NCBI RefSeq assembly: GCF_018491765.1
Contig: NZ_JABWCU010000026.1
Coordinates: forward strand, 1 to 43,461
DNA from: Novosphingobium profundi
GTDB lineage: Bacteria > Pseudomonadota > Alphaproteobacteria > Sphingomonadales > Sphingomonadaceae
Length of the DNA stretch: 43,461 bases
Direction of reading: 5' to 3'
Every line of letters begins with the position of its first letter. Within the stretch, counting starts at the first letter, position 1. The translations under genes and the position numbers were made by a program. Shown here one piece after another: positions 29,184 to 38,342 of the stretch. Under the pieces are notes generated by a model. It saw nothing but the letters and a program-made list of their open reading frames with translations, was not told the DNA's origin and did not search any database.

Positions 29184-32100
29184 ATCGTCTCGTCGAAATC
29201 GCCCTGCGCCAGCGGGTGCTCATGATCGTGTTCCTGCTGGCGATGATCCTCGCGGGCGGGATCGCCTTCGCCAATCTCAACATCGAGGCCTATCCCGACC
29301 CGGTTCCGCCGATGGTCGAGGTCATCACCCAGTCCTCGGGCACTTCGTCCGAGGAAGTCGAACGCGACATCACCATTCCCATCGAGCAGGTCATCGCGGG
29401 CATTCCCGATGTGAAGGCGGTGCGCACGATCTCGCTGTTCGGCCTTTCGGACGTCAAGGTACAGTTTACCTACGATGTCGGCTTCCACGAGGCCGAGCAA
29501 CGCGTTCTGGGGCGCCTTTCGCAGCTTACCGACCTGCCCGAGGGCGCGCATCCCGAGATCAGCCCGACCAGCCCGATCGGCGAGATCTACCGCTACCGCC
29601 TGACCGGCCCCGCCGGTTATTCGGTGATGGACCTCAAGACCTTGCAGGACTGGGTGCTCCAGCGCCGCTTCAAGGGCATTCCGGGCGTCGTCGACGTCAC
29701 CGGCTGGGGCGGCAAGGAGCGCACCTACGAGGTCGTCGTCGACAACGACAAGCTTTCCGCGCAGCACATCACCATGTCCGACGTGCTGGGCGCGATCGGC
29801 AAGGCCGACGCCAACGTCGGCGCGCAGACCGTGAACTTCGGGCCGCAGGCGGCGATCGTGCGCGGCGTCGGCCTGATCCAGTCGGTCGATGCTATCCGCA
29901 ACACGCTGGTGGGCACCAATGCGGGAACGCCGGTGACCGTTGCCGATGTCGGCACGGTCAAGATCGGCAACGAGCCGCGCATGGGTATTGCCGGGGAGGG
30001 CCAGGACAACGACGTCGTCATGGGCATCGTGCTGATGCAGCGCGGCGCCGAATCGATGCCCACGATCAAGGCCGTGCAGAAGGAAGTCGAGACCATCAAC
30101 GCGGGCGGCGTGCTGCCGCCGGGCGTCAAGATCGACCGCATCTACGACCGCTCCGATCTCATCGGCGTGACCACGCACACGGTCATGGAGAACCTGGTCG
30201 TGGGCATCCTCCTGATCTTCGCGCTCCAGTGGCTGTTCCTAGGCAACCTGCGTTCGGCGCTGATCGTGGCGATCACCATTCCCTTCGCGCTCGCCTTCGC
30301 GGTGCTGATCCTCACCATCCAGGGCGAATCCGCCAACCTGCTCTCGGTCGGCGCGCTCGACTTCGGCCTCGTCGTCGATGCCAGCGTGATCATGGTCGAG
30401 AACATCTTTCTCCACCTCGTGCGGCGTTCCGGGGAGATCGAGGCCGGGCGCACCAAGCCCACCTTGATGACCCGCTTCTCGGCGATCCTCCACGGCTCGC
30501 GCGAGGTTTCGCGCGGGATATTCTTCGCCGCCGCGATCATCATCGCCAGCTTCCTGCCGCTGTTCACGCTGACCGGCGTCGAGGGGCACATCTTCGGCCC
30601 GATGGCCAAGACGTACGCCTACGCCATTGCCGGTGGCCTGATCGCGACCTTTACGATCTCGCCGGTGCTGGCCTCGCTGCTGCTGCCCGACCGGCTCGAC
30701 GAAGTGGAGACCTGGGTGGTGCGCAAGCTGCGCCAGGTGTTCCGCCCGGCCGCCGCCTTCGCGCTCGCCAACCGGGTGCTGGTGATCGGGGTGGCGCTCG
30801 TGCTGTTCGGCACCTCGATGCTGGCGGTGCGCACGCTGGGCATCGAGTTCCTGCCCAAGCTGGAGGAGGGCAACCTCTATATCCGCGCGACGCTGCCCTC
30901 TTCGGTCAGTCTCGAGGAAGGCCAACCCACGGTCAACGCGATTCGCGACCTCATCGCCTCCTACCCCGAAGTGGCGCGCATCACCTCGACGCATGGCCGC
31001 CCGGACGATGGCACCGATGCCACCGGCTTCTTCAACGCGGAATTCTACACCCCGCTCAAGCCCGCCGACGAATGGCCCAAGGGTGTGACCAAGGACAACC
31101 TCACCAGGGAGATCCAGGACAAGCTCCAGGCCCGTTATCCGGGTGTCGACTTCGAGTTTACGCAGTACATCGAGGACGGCGTGGAAGAAGCCAGCTCGGG
31201 CGTGAAGGGGGCGAACTCGGTCAAGCTGTTCGGCCCCGACATGACCGTGCTGCAGAAGATCGCGGGCCAGATCCGCGACCAGATGAGCCACGTGCGCGGG
31301 ATCGCTGACCTTGGCGTCTCGATGCCGCTCGGCCAGCCGACCGTGCAGATCAAGATCGATCGCGGCGAGGCGGCGCGCTACGGCCTTTCGCCCGACGCGA
31401 TCAACCAGACGATCGCGGCCGCGATCGGCGGGACGTCAGCAGGCGATCTCTACGAAGCCGGATCGGACCGCCACTTCCCGATCGTCGTGCGCCTGAAACC
31501 CGACGAGCGCAGCAGCCTTGCCGCGATTGGCCGGATCACCATCGGCGCGCCCGCGCCCGACGGTTCGGGCATCGTCCAGGTCCCGCTTTCCGAAGTGGCG
31601 AAGATCTCGCTGACTTCGGGTGCCTCGTTCATCTACCGCGAGCATCAGGAGCGCTATGTGCCGATCAAGTTCTCGGTACGCGACCGTGACCTTGGCGGGG
31701 CGATCAGCGAGGCGCAGGCGACAATCGCGAAGAACGTGATCCTGCCGCCCGGTTACCACCTCGAATGGGCGGGCGAGCTTGCCAACCTGCAAGGGGCCAT
31801 CGACCGTCTCGAAGTCGTCGTGCCGATCAGCCTCGGGCTTATCCTGATCCTGCTCTACGCCAACTTCTCTTCGCTGGTGGACACGCTGCTGGCCTTCTCG
31901 GTGATCCCGATGGCGATCATCGGCGGCGTGCTGGCGCTGGCGCTGACCGGAACCGCGTTCTCGATCTCGGCCGCGATCGGCTTCGTCGCGCTGTTCGGCA
32001 TCGCGGTGATGGACGGCATCCTGGTGGTGACGACCTACAACCAGACGGTCGACGAGGGACACCGGCGCCGCGAGGCGATCGGCATCGCGGTGCAGAAATG

Positions 32101-32368
32101 CCTGCGCCCGGTGGTCATGACCTGCCTTGTCGCCGCCATCGGCCTTGCGCCCGCGGCCGTCTCGAACGGTATCGGCAGCCAGGTCCAGAAGCCCCTCGCG
32201 CTCGTCGTGGTGGGCGGCATGACGCTGGCTCCGGTGCTGATCCTGCTGGTGCTGCCCGTGCTCATCCGCATGTTCTCGCGCCACGTCGCGCCGCGTGATC
32301 GCGGCGCCCATGGCCGCGACATGCGCCATCGCCGCCGCGACGAGGATACCAAGGAATTGCTCGCATGA
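29180..32368 (+). CDS. CzcA-like heavy-metal RND efflux pump
   Basis: The 1062-aa inner-membrane antiporter is of the HME-RND class. The first helix is at about 13-32, followed by large periplasmic loops and two six-helix blocks. The proton/metal relay in TM4 reads DFGLVVDASVIMVEN, giving Asp394, Asp400 and Glu407, with the same spacing as CzcA Asp402/Asp408/Glu415. This supports export of divalent cations (Co, Zn, Cd or Ni) rather than Cu(I)/Ag(I), whose pumps lack DFG here. A His-rich C-terminus is absent; instead the tail is RHVAPRDRGAHGRDMRHRRRD. It overlaps the adaptor gene upstream and the outer-membrane gene downstream by ATGA junctions. The metal cannot be fixed from sequence. Confidence 0.94.
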   Translation: MNRLVEIALRQRVLMIVFLLAMILAGGIAFANLNIEAYPDPVPPMVEVITQSSGTSSEEVERDITIPIEQVIAGIPDVKAVRTISLFGLSDVKVQFTYDVGFHEAEQRVLGRLSQLTDLPEGAHPEISPTSPIGEIYRYRLTGPAGYSVMDLKTLQDWVLQRRFKGIPGVVDVTGWGGKERTYEVVVDNDKLSAQHITMSDVLGAIGKADANVGAQTVNFGPQAAIVRGVGLIQSVDAIRNTLVGTNAGTPVTVADVGTVKIGNEPRMGIAGEGQDNDVVMGIVLMQRGAESMPTIKAVQKEVETINAGGVLPPGVKIDRIYDRSDLIGVTTHTVMENLVVGILLIFALQWLFLGNLRSALIVAITIPFALAFAVLILTIQGESANLLSVGALDFGLVVDASVIMVENIFLHLVRRSGEIEAGRTKPTLMTRFSAILHGSREVSRGIFFAAAIIIASFLPLFTLTGVEGHIFGPMAKTYAYAIAGGLIATFTISPVLASLLLPDRLDEVETWVVRKLRQVFRPAAAFALANRVLVIGVALVLFGTSMLAVRTLGIEFLPKLEEGNLYIRATLPSSVSLEEGQPTVNAIRDLIASYPEVARITSTHGRPDDGTDATGFFNAEFYTPLKPADEWPKGVTKDNLTREIQDKLQARYPGVDFEFTQYIEDGVEEASSGVKGANSVKLFGPDMTVLQKIAGQIRDQMSHVRGIADLGVSMPLGQPTVQIKIDRGEAARYGLSPDAINQTIAAAIGGTSAGDLYEAGSDRHFPIVVRLKPDERSSLAAIGRITIGAPAPDGSGIVQVPLSEVAKISLTSGASFIYREHQERYVPIKFSVRDRDLGGAISEAQATIAKNVILPPGYHLEWAGELANLQGAIDRLEVVVPISLGLILILLYANFSSLVDTLLAFSVIPMAIIGGVLALALTGTAFSISAAIGFVALFGIAVMDGILVVTTYNQTVDEGHRRREAIGIAVQKCLRPVVMTCLVAAIGLAPAAVSNGIGSQVQKPLALVVVGGMTLAPVLILLVLPVLIRMFSRHVAPRDRGAHGRDMRHRRRDEDTKELLA

Positions 32369-33864
32369 AGGTCCGTCGAATGAAAGGCCGGGCAGGGCTG
32401 CTGCCCGCGCTGCTGGGCGCCAGCCTGCTTGCAGGTTGCGCGCTCGGCCCACAGCATCCCACCACCGACCTGCCGATGCCGCCTCCCGAGGCATCGCGCA
32501 GCTTTGGGGCGGCCGGCTCCGGGATGCAGGCGCTCAACACTGGGGAGGTGACCCCGCCCGACTGGTGGACGCGCTTCGGCTCGCCGGCGCTGAATGCCCT
32601 GGTCGCGCGCGCGCTCGCCGCCAACGAGGACCTCGCCGTGGCGCAGGCCAACTTGCGCCAGGCGCAGGCGGGGGCAGGCGTGGCGCGCGGCGACGCCGGG
32701 CCGCAGATCGACGCTGGGCTGACGTTCGAACGCGACCGGCTCTCCCATACGCTCTCGAGCCCGCTCGTCGATCCCGCGCCCACGGTCTATTCGCTGCACA
32801 CCGCGAACGTCTCGGTGTCCTATCCCCTGGACCTCTTCGGGCTGCAACGCAGCGAGGTCCGTTCGGCAAAGGCGCAGGCTGAAGTGGCGTGCCAGCAGCT
32901 TCTCGCCGCGCGCCTGACGGTGGCGGACAGCGTTGTCCTCGCGGTGATCGAACAGGCGAGCCTGCGCGCTCAGATTGACGGGGCGAGCCTAAGTGTCGGC
33001 AATTACGAGCGGATCACGCAGTTGCTGAAGCGACGCGAGCAGATCGGCGACGTGGGCGCGCGCGAGGTCGCCGCCGAAGAGGCCGCGCTCGCGCAGGCGC
33101 GCGGGGCGCTTGCGGCCCTGCAGCGCACGCTCGCCGAACAGGACGCCGCGCTCGGCGTGTTGCTCGGCATTGCGCCGGGCAATCCCTTGCCCGATTTGCC
33201 CGGGCTCGATGACCTCGCTCTGCCCGATGACCTGCCGATCGGGCTGCCTGCACAAATCGTCGCCCAACGCCCCGATCTGCGCGCGGCCGATGCGGCGATG
33301 GTCGCGGCGGGGGCGAACGTCGGCACCGCGATCGCGGCGCGCCTGCCGCAGATTACCCTGGGAGCGAGTGCGGGCGGCACGGCGACGAACTTCGCCGAGA
33401 TGTTCGCCAGCGGTAACCCGTTCTGGTCGCTGCTGGGCGGGATCACCGCGCCGATCTTCCATTCGGGGGCGCTCAAGAAACAGCAGGAGGGGGCAGAGGC
33501 CGCGCTCGATGCGGCCAAGGCGCGTTATCGGCTCGCGGCGCTCCACGCGTTCGAGGAGGTGGGCAATGCCCTGACCGCGCTCGACACCGACGTGTCGGCT
33601 TATGCCGCGGCGGAGCAGGGCGCGGCAGCGGCCGACAAATCGCTGGCCTTCACCCGGCGCCAGGCCCAGCTCGGCAACATCGACAGCCTCGCACTGCTCA
33701 ACGCCTCCTCGCAGAACGCACAGGCGGCGCAGGCGCTGGTCGAGGCGCGCGCAATACGGCTGGCAGACACCGCGGCGCTGTTCCAGGCGACGGGCGGTGG
33801 TGTGGAGGAAGTCGGGCCCGCCAATGCCCCGCCATCGCCGCAACACCGCGAATCCGGTACATGA
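32365..33864 (+). CDS. NodT-family outer-membrane efflux lipoprotein
   Basis: The 499-aa channel has a lipoprotein signal (..LLPALLGASLLAGC, cleavage before Cys25) and the two tandem OEP repeats of TolC-like proteins: the first ..DWWTRFGSPALNALVARALAANEDLAVAQANLRQAQA.., the second ..GLPAQIVAQRPDLRAADAAMVAAGANVGTAIAARLPQITL... It completes the tripartite pump with the CzcB- and CzcA-like proteins. The start overlaps the pump stop. The Pro-rich extension at the C-terminus is unremarkable. A terminator shared with the TonB receptor follows six bases after the stop. Confidence 0.93.
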   Translation: MKVRRMKGRAGLLPALLGASLLAGCALGPQHPTTDLPMPPPEASRSFGAAGSGMQALNTGEVTPPDWWTRFGSPALNALVARALAANEDLAVAQANLRQAQAGAGVARGDAGPQIDAGLTFERDRLSHTLSSPLVDPAPTVYSLHTANVSVSYPLDLFGLQRSEVRSAKAQAEVACQQLLAARLTVADSVVLAVIEQASLRAQIDGASLSVGNYERITQLLKRREQIGDVGAREVAAEEAALAQARGALAALQRTLAEQDAALGVLLGIAPGNPLPDLPGLDDLALPDDLPIGLPAQIVAQRPDLRAADAAMVAAGANVGTAIAARLPQITLGASAGGTATNFAEMFASGNPFWSLLGGITAPIFHSGALKKQQEGAEAALDAAKARYRLAALHAFEEVGNALTALDTDVSAYAAAEQGAAAADKSLAFTRRQAQLGNIDSLALLNASSQNAQAAQALVEARAIRLADTAALFQATGGGVEEVGPANAPPSPQHRESGT

Positions 33865-33869
33865 AGAAA

Positions 33870-33906
33870 GAAGGGGAGGCGCGCCGCTTGGGCGCACCTC
33901 CCCTTC
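33870..33906. terminator. Bidirectional intrinsic terminator
   Basis: GAAGGGGAGG-C-GCGCC pairs with GGCGC-A-CCTCCCCTTC around a five-base loop, between the efflux operon (stop 33864) and the convergent TonB-receptor gene (stop 33926). Confidence 0.8.
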
Positions 33907-33925
33907 CTGCGTTTCGGTCGGCGGC

Positions 33926-36190
33926 TCAGTAGGACAGTTTGATCGTCCCGAAGACCGCGCGAGGCGCACCGACCGAGAGCGTCTGCGCGTCGCCGCTGTT
34001 GGAAAAGCCGTTGGTACCCACGGTCGCGACGTAATGCGTGTCGAACAAGTTGGTGACGTTGACCTGCACCTCGATCGGACTGCGCGTAACCGAGTTTGCG
34101 AAGCGGTAGCCCAAGCTCGCATCGACGAGCGCGCGCCCGCCGACCCACTGGTCGTTGGTGTAGGTGTAGGCGCGCTTGGACATGTAGTCGACGCCGATCC
34201 GGCCGAACAGCGCCTCATCGTCGTAGGCGAGTTCGGCGCGCGCCATGTGCCTGGGCGCATCGACCACCGTCTTGCCGCGCAGCTGCGTCACTGTCGCGGT
34301 GTTGTCCGAGGCATACGTGGTGACGTCGTCGCGGTAGGTGCTGTCGTTATAGGAATAGGACAGCGTCGCGCCCAGTGCTCCGCTCAGGCGTGCGTGAAGC
34401 AGCGCCTCGAGGCCGAGCGAGCGCACCCCGCCCACGTTCTGGAGCACCGAGGGGTTGCCCTCGATCCCGCTGCCCGTGGTCACCGCCAGCAGGCGATTGT
34501 GGAAGTTCACGAGGTAGGCGCCAAGCGTCGCGCTCAGCCAGGCGTCGGCGTAGCGGTAGCCGACCTCGTACGTGTCCGAGCTTTGTGGCTTGAGCTCGTC
34601 CTTGATCGCGTCGAAGCCGTCCTGCGTGGTCGAGAACGGCCCGCTGGTGCCCGCCGCGGTGAAGGCCTGCGTCGCCTGGCTGAAGCTTGCATAGATTTCG
34701 CTGCCGTGGCCGAGGCGGTAGTTCGCGCCGAAACTCGGCTGGAACCAGTCCTTGGACGTGATCTTGCCGGTGGCAAGGCCTGCGACCACCGCGTCGGCCT
34801 TCTCAGCGACGCTGAAGCCCTTCCAGCCGCCGTTAAGGGTGAGGTTGCCGCGGGTCCAGGTGTCCTGGACATAGTATTGCCAGGTCGTGGTCAGGTAGTC
34901 GCCTTCCCATTGGGTATAGAAGGGGTCGGTGGGGCGATCGAGCAGACCGTAGCCCGGATCGGTGTCACTCGCGGTGTCGTAGTAGCGGCGGGCCTGGTTG
35001 AACGCGTTGCTTTCGAACCAGCCCCCGGCGCTCAGCGTGTTGTCGCCCAGTTTCGCGGTGACGTCGGCGGTGCCGCCGCCGCGCCGGATGCCGTATTCGG
35101 TGGTGCGGATCGACAACGTCGAGCCGTTGCTGCTTGCGACATAGGGCGTGTACCAGATGCCCATGCCGTCGTTGCGGTGGTAGTAGCCCTTGGCCTTGAA
35201 GGTCACCGCTTCGGAAAGCTGCGAGGTCAGCCCCACATAGCCCAGGTAGTCGGTGCGAAGGCCTGCCGCGTTGAAATAGGCATCGTCGACGGTCGCGTAG
35301 GGCGAGGGCAGGTCGGTTCCGTTCTGGTAGGCCTGGCCGGCCGCCACCGCGAGCGCGTAGTCGTTCGAGACGTTGTCCCACCTGTAGCCGAGGCGGTCGA
35401 TCATGTCCTGCGACATGTCCTGGTAGTCGTTTTCCTTGCGGTCGGAGTAGTCGAAGTAGCCTGTCAGCTCGGTCGCGCTGCCCAGCGGCACGACGATCTT
35501 GGCGTCGGCCATCTGCTGCTTCTGCTGGCCGGTGCCCTTCCACTTGTCGCTCGCGGAATAGACATAGGAGACGTAGCCGCGCGGACCATCGTGGGTGCCC
35601 AGGTTGACCCGCACGAAGCTGCGCCGGTCGTCCCAACTCCCCAGTGTGCCGTTGGCGTCCACGGCGAAGTGATCGAGCGGGTCGGTGGAGGTGTAGAGCA
35701 CCGTCCCGCCCAGGTTGTTGGTCGCCTGCGTGCCCAGTGCGCCAGCGCCCTGGCTGACCTCGATGGTGCCGATGTTCTCGGTCGTGATCGCGCGGCTGAC
35801 GTGCAGGCCGTTGACGTTGCCGTAGCTCGCATCGCCGAGCGGGACGCCGTCGAGGGTGAAGCCGAGCGCGTTCTGGTTGAAGCCCCGGATCGAGAGGCGG
35901 GTTGCCCATTCATAGGCGCCGAAGGGATCCGCGGCTTGGAAATTGACGCTGGGCAGGTTCTCGATCGCCTTGAACGGGCTTGTCCCGGGTGCGAGCTGGG
36001 CGAGCTGCACGGCGGTGACGGTCTGCGTCTGGCGCACTTCGCCCTGGCCGATGACGAGAATCTCGTTCGTCGCGGCGCCGTCGGCGGTGGCATCGGCCGC
36101 CGTTTCGGAAGGAGAGGCAGGCTCGGCGGCAAGGGCCACCATCGGCATGAGGCAGCTCGTCGTTGCGAAAAGGCGGAGGATGGTACGCAT
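33926..36190 (-). CDS. TonB-dependent outer-membrane receptor
   Basis: The 754-aa receptor has a signal peptide ending ..PMVALAAE, a TonB-box-like segment NEILVIGQGEV (about 42-52), a plug domain (..TVTAVQLAQLAPGTSPFKAIENLPSVNF.., ..RLSIRGFNQNALGFTLDGVPLGD.., ..IEVSQGAGALGTQATNNLGGTVLY..) and a 22-strand barrel rich in alternating aromatics, ending ..PRAVFGTIKLSY with the C-terminal aromatic needed for BAM recognition. It imports a scarce substrate using TonB energy. The substrate is unknown; its position beside a metal-efflux operon suggests, without proving, a metal chelate. No Fur-box-like sequence was identified upstream. Confidence 0.93.
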   Translation of the reverse strand: MRTILRLFATTSCLMPMVALAAEPASPSETAADATADGAATNEILVIGQGEVRQTQTVTAVQLAQLAPGTSPFKAIENLPSVNFQAADPFGAYEWATRLSIRGFNQNALGFTLDGVPLGDASYGNVNGLHVSRAITTENIGTIEVSQGAGALGTQATNNLGGTVLYTSTDPLDHFAVDANGTLGSWDDRRSFVRVNLGTHDGPRGYVSYVYSASDKWKGTGQQKQQMADAKIVVPLGSATELTGYFDYSDRKENDYQDMSQDMIDRLGYRWDNVSNDYALAVAAGQAYQNGTDLPSPYATVDDAYFNAAGLRTDYLGYVGLTSQLSEAVTFKAKGYYHRNDGMGIWYTPYVASSNGSTLSIRTTEYGIRRGGGTADVTAKLGDNTLSAGGWFESNAFNQARRYYDTASDTDPGYGLLDRPTDPFYTQWEGDYLTTTWQYYVQDTWTRGNLTLNGGWKGFSVAEKADAVVAGLATGKITSKDWFQPSFGANYRLGHGSEIYASFSQATQAFTAAGTSGPFSTTQDGFDAIKDELKPQSSDTYEVGYRYADAWLSATLGAYLVNFHNRLLAVTTGSGIEGNPSVLQNVGGVRSLGLEALLHARLSGALGATLSYSYNDSTYRDDVTTYASDNTATVTQLRGKTVVDAPRHMARAELAYDDEALFGRIGVDYMSKRAYTYTNDQWVGGRALVDASLGYRFANSVTRSPIEVQVNVTNLFDTHYVATVGTNGFSNSGDAQTLSVGAPRAVFGTIKLSY

Positions 36191-36406
36191 GGCAATCGGC
36201 TCCTGTTCGGGTGCCGAGCCGTTAAGCGGGTGACATGGCGCTATTCTTGCCGTTCGAAGGCGGTTCGATGACGGCCCGCGATGACGACGATTGCAGTGCG
36301 AAAACGGTCATCGAAAGCTTGTGGATCGCGATGGCGGCGGCGGATTCCAGGCCTCCGCAAAGGACGTCCGGCAGGAGCGGGAATTTGCGGTTGCGGAAAC
36401 GAAAAG

Positions 36407-36433
36407 GCCCCGGAAAGCAGGGCTTTCCGGGGC
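36407..36433 (-). terminator. Intrinsic terminator of tRNA-Val
   Basis: GCCCCGGAAAGC (36407-36418) pairs perfectly with GCTTTCCGGGGC (36422-36433); CTTTTCGTTTCC follows on the leftward strand, seven bases after the tRNA end. Confidence 0.85.
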
Positions 36434-36440
36434 TTTGGAA

Positions 36441-36515
36441 TGGTGGGCGTAGCAAGGATTGAACTTGCGACCCCTACGATGTCAACATAGTGCTCTACCA
36501 CTGAGCTATACGCCC
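36441..36515 (-). tRNA. tRNA-Val (anticodon GAC)
   Basis: The leftward strand folds as GGGCGTA acceptor (pairing with TACGCCC), D arm GCTC-AGTGGTAGA-GC, anticodon arm CTATG-TTGACAT-CGTAG with anticodon GAC, T arm GCAAG-TTCAATC-CTTGC, discriminator A and encoded CCA. GAC reads the valine codons GUC/GUU. It is intact and not used as an attachment site in this window. Confidence 0.96.
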
Positions 36516-36613
36516 ATTCCATTCGAGCCTCCGAGGCGGCGTGCCGTCCGGAGGACTGGCCCTCTAGCGGGGGGCATTTGGGTTGGCAAGGGGCTTTTTT
36601 GAAAAAGTTGAAA

Positions 36614-36988
36614 TTAGAGTTCGGCGTGCTCGCTCAGCCCGAACATACGCTGCACCTCGGCGACGATATCGCGCAGGTGAAAGGGCTTGGAAAGCACCTT
36701 GGCCTGCGGTGCCTCGCGGCTGGCGCGCAGCGATACGGCGGCAAATCCGGTGATGAACATGACTTTGGTGGCGGGCGTGATCCGCGCGCAGTGCTGGGCC
36801 AGTTCGATGCCGTCCATCTCGGGCATGACGATGTCGGACAGCAGGAGGTCGAAGTGGCGCGACTCCAGCAGGGGCACCGCCTCGGTGCCCCGGTCGACGG
36901 AAACCACCTCGTATCCGGCTTTCTCGAGGGCGCGCGCAAGGTAGGTGCGCATGGCCTGATCGTCTTCGGCAAGGAGGATGCGGATCAT
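36614..36988 (-). CDS. cpdR: CpdR-type single-domain response regulator
   Basis: The 124-aa protein is a receiver domain alone. It has the acidic pocket Glu8-Asp9-Asp10, phospho-acceptor Asp52 in LLLSDIVMPEMDG, and the characteristic CpdR blocks KVMFITGFAAV and AKVLSKPFHLRDIV. In Caulobacter, unphosphorylated CpdR primes ClpXP for degradation of cell-cycle substrates such as CtrA-pathway proteins and PdeA. Length and ending fit the family. It is divergent from the N-formylglutamate amidohydrolase gene, an arrangement I recall from other alphaproteobacteria. Confidence 0.88.
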   Translation of the reverse strand: MIRILLAEDDQAMRTYLARALEKAGYEVVSVDRGTEAVPLLESRHFDLLLSDIVMPEMDGIELAQHCARITPATKVMFITGFAAVSLRASREAPQAKVLSKPFHLRDIVAEVQRMFGLSEHAEL

Positions 36989-37156
36989 CGCGTTGTGCTT
37001 TTCCAGTCGTGTTTCTCAGGCGCCGGCGAAGCGGCGCGAACGGGCGAATCGTCTTACGACCGATCGGGTTAAAATTCTTGCCCGTCCCCTTCGTCGGCCT
37101 TGCGTGTGCGATGGGACGTTTTGACAGGTGCGCCCGATACGGGCAGCGTGGTTTCC

Positions 37157-38158
37157 ATGTCGGACGAGCCGTTTTTCCCAGATTCGCCAAAACCGGATGT
37201 GCCGTCAGCACAGGTGCAGATGATCGAGGGTGGGCGCGTGCCCGGCCTGCCGGGGCAACCGGCGTTCACGCTCCACCGTCGTGAGCCGTCGCCCTTGCCG
37301 ATCCTGGTGGCCGTGCCGCACGCGGGAAGGGCCTATCCCAAGGCCGTGCTCGGCAATCTGCGCGACGCCCAGGCGAGCAGCCTGCGTCTCGAGGACCGCT
37401 TCATCGATCATGTGGCCCTTGGCATCGCGCGAGCGACCGGTGCGGATCTTCTCCTGGCGCATGCTCCGCGCGCGGTGATCGATCTCAACCGTTCGCCCGA
37501 GGACGTCGACTGGGGCATGGTCGAGCGGGATCCGGACGGCGAGGGCGCCAGCGCCATGGGCGGGGGGCGCGGTGAGCTTTCCGCGAGGGCGCGCAGTGGC
37601 CTCGGGCTCGTTCCCCGGCGTCTGCCCGGCGTCGGCGAACTCTGGCGCCGGCGACTGACGCTGCGCGAGGTGCAAGGGCGCATCGATTGCGTCCACGCGC
37701 CCTATCACGGCGCGCTCGCGCAGCGCCTCGAGGAAATCCGCGCGCGTTGGGGTGTCGCCTTGCTGGTCGACCTGCATTCGATGCCGCCCCTGAGCGTGCG
37801 CGGTGGCTTCGTTGCGCCGCAGATCGTGGTTGGGGATCGCTTCGGGGCAAGCTGCCATGGAGCCATTGTTGCGGCGACGTTTGCCCATCTGGCCCGGCTG
37901 GGGCGCGAAGCCGCGCACAATCGCCCCTACGCAGGGGGCTATGTGCTCGATCGGCATGCGGGGCCTCGCAAGGGCATCCACGCCGTCCAGCTCGAGATCG
38001 ATCGCACCTGCTATCTCGATGCGGATTTGCGGGAGCTGGGTGAGGGGCTGGACCGTCTCGTCGAGGACCTTGCCGCGCTGGTGCGCCTGCAGGCGGCCGT
38101 GGTCACTGATCTTGCGCGCCCTCGCGCGGACGATGGCTGGGCGCTCGCCGCGCAGTAA
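37157..38158 (+). CDS. N-formylglutamate amidohydrolase family protein
   Basis: The 333-aa protein has the family's blocks: ILVAVPHAGRAYP near residues 45-57, ..LEDRFIDHVALGIARATGADLLLAHAPRAVIDLNR.., a second block VQGRIDCVHAPYHGALAQRL.., LLVDLHSMPPL, IVVGDRFGASC and NRPYAGGYVLDRHA. The family hydrolyses N-formylglutamate to glutamate and formate in histidine degradation, but alphaproteobacterial paralogues outside hut operons, like this one beside cpdR, may act elsewhere. ATG 37157 (MSDEPFFPDSP) is taken; the frame opens at 37100 without better support. No other hut gene is present here. Confidence 0.85.
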   Translation: MSDEPFFPDSPKPDVPSAQVQMIEGGRVPGLPGQPAFTLHRREPSPLPILVAVPHAGRAYPKAVLGNLRDAQASSLRLEDRFIDHVALGIARATGADLLLAHAPRAVIDLNRSPEDVDWGMVERDPDGEGASAMGGGRGELSARARSGLGLVPRRLPGVGELWRRRLTLREVQGRIDCVHAPYHGALAQRLEEIRARWGVALLVDLHSMPPLSVRGGFVAPQIVVGDRFGASCHGAIVAATFAHLARLGREAAHNRPYAGGYVLDRHAGPRKGIHAVQLEIDRTCYLDADLRELGEGLDRLVEDLAALVRLQAAVVTDLARPRADDGWALAAQ

Positions 38159-38230
38159 CCAGCGTTAGCGTTGCCTTGGGAAAATTCGCCTGATCGTTTC
38201 GGGTGGTTTTGCCGCCTTGGCAGGGGGCCA

Positions 38231-38336
38231 TAAAAAAACCACCTCGTGCGATGCACGAGGTGGCCAAGGTTCAGGGAGGAGGTGCACACGGAGTGCACCA
38301 ACCAAACCGGGCCATGAGGGTAGCGCCGGTCAGGCA
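38231..38336 (-). ncRNA. Candidate small RNA with CCUCCUCCC anti-Shine-Dalgarno motif
   Basis: A leftward transcript of about 105 nt is predicted from a promoter at 38343-38370 to a strong terminator at 38239-38263. Between them are an ACCGG/CCGGT hairpin, a GGTGCAC/GTGCACC hairpin (plus-strand 38281-38299), and an unpaired CCTCCTCCC (complement of 38274-38282). This nine-base motif is the hallmark of the alphaproteobacterial cuckoo/CcsR small RNAs of Rhodobacter. No protein-coding gene ends at this terminator: the sapC-like gene stops 290 bp upstream and has its own space. The start point is inferred and could shift by a few bases. Confidence 0.65.
38239..38263 (-). terminator. Strong intrinsic terminator of the small RNA
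   Basis: An 11-bp perfect stem (CCACCTCGTGC with GCACGAGGTGG) and a three-base loop are followed on the leftward strand by seven T (38238-38232). Confidence 0.95.
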
Positions 38337-38342
38337 GTTACC

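Noticed and set aside
29077..31308. 743-codon frame overlapping the CzcA-like gene
   Set aside because: The product is Arg/Gly/His-rich nonsense typical of an alternative frame of a GC-rich gene; the 29180 frame holds all RND motifs.
33602..36271. 889-codon rightward open frame opposite the TonB receptor
   Set aside because: It is a shadow of the TonB-receptor gene and the end of the NodT gene in GC-rich DNA; its product is Arg/Val/Gly/Ala-rich without domains, while the opposite strand has clear plug and barrel motifs.
36441..36515. tRNA-Val as a possible integration site
   Set aside because: The gene is complete with its own terminator, no integrase or duplicated 3' end lies nearby, and the prophage junction is clearly at about 20,330.
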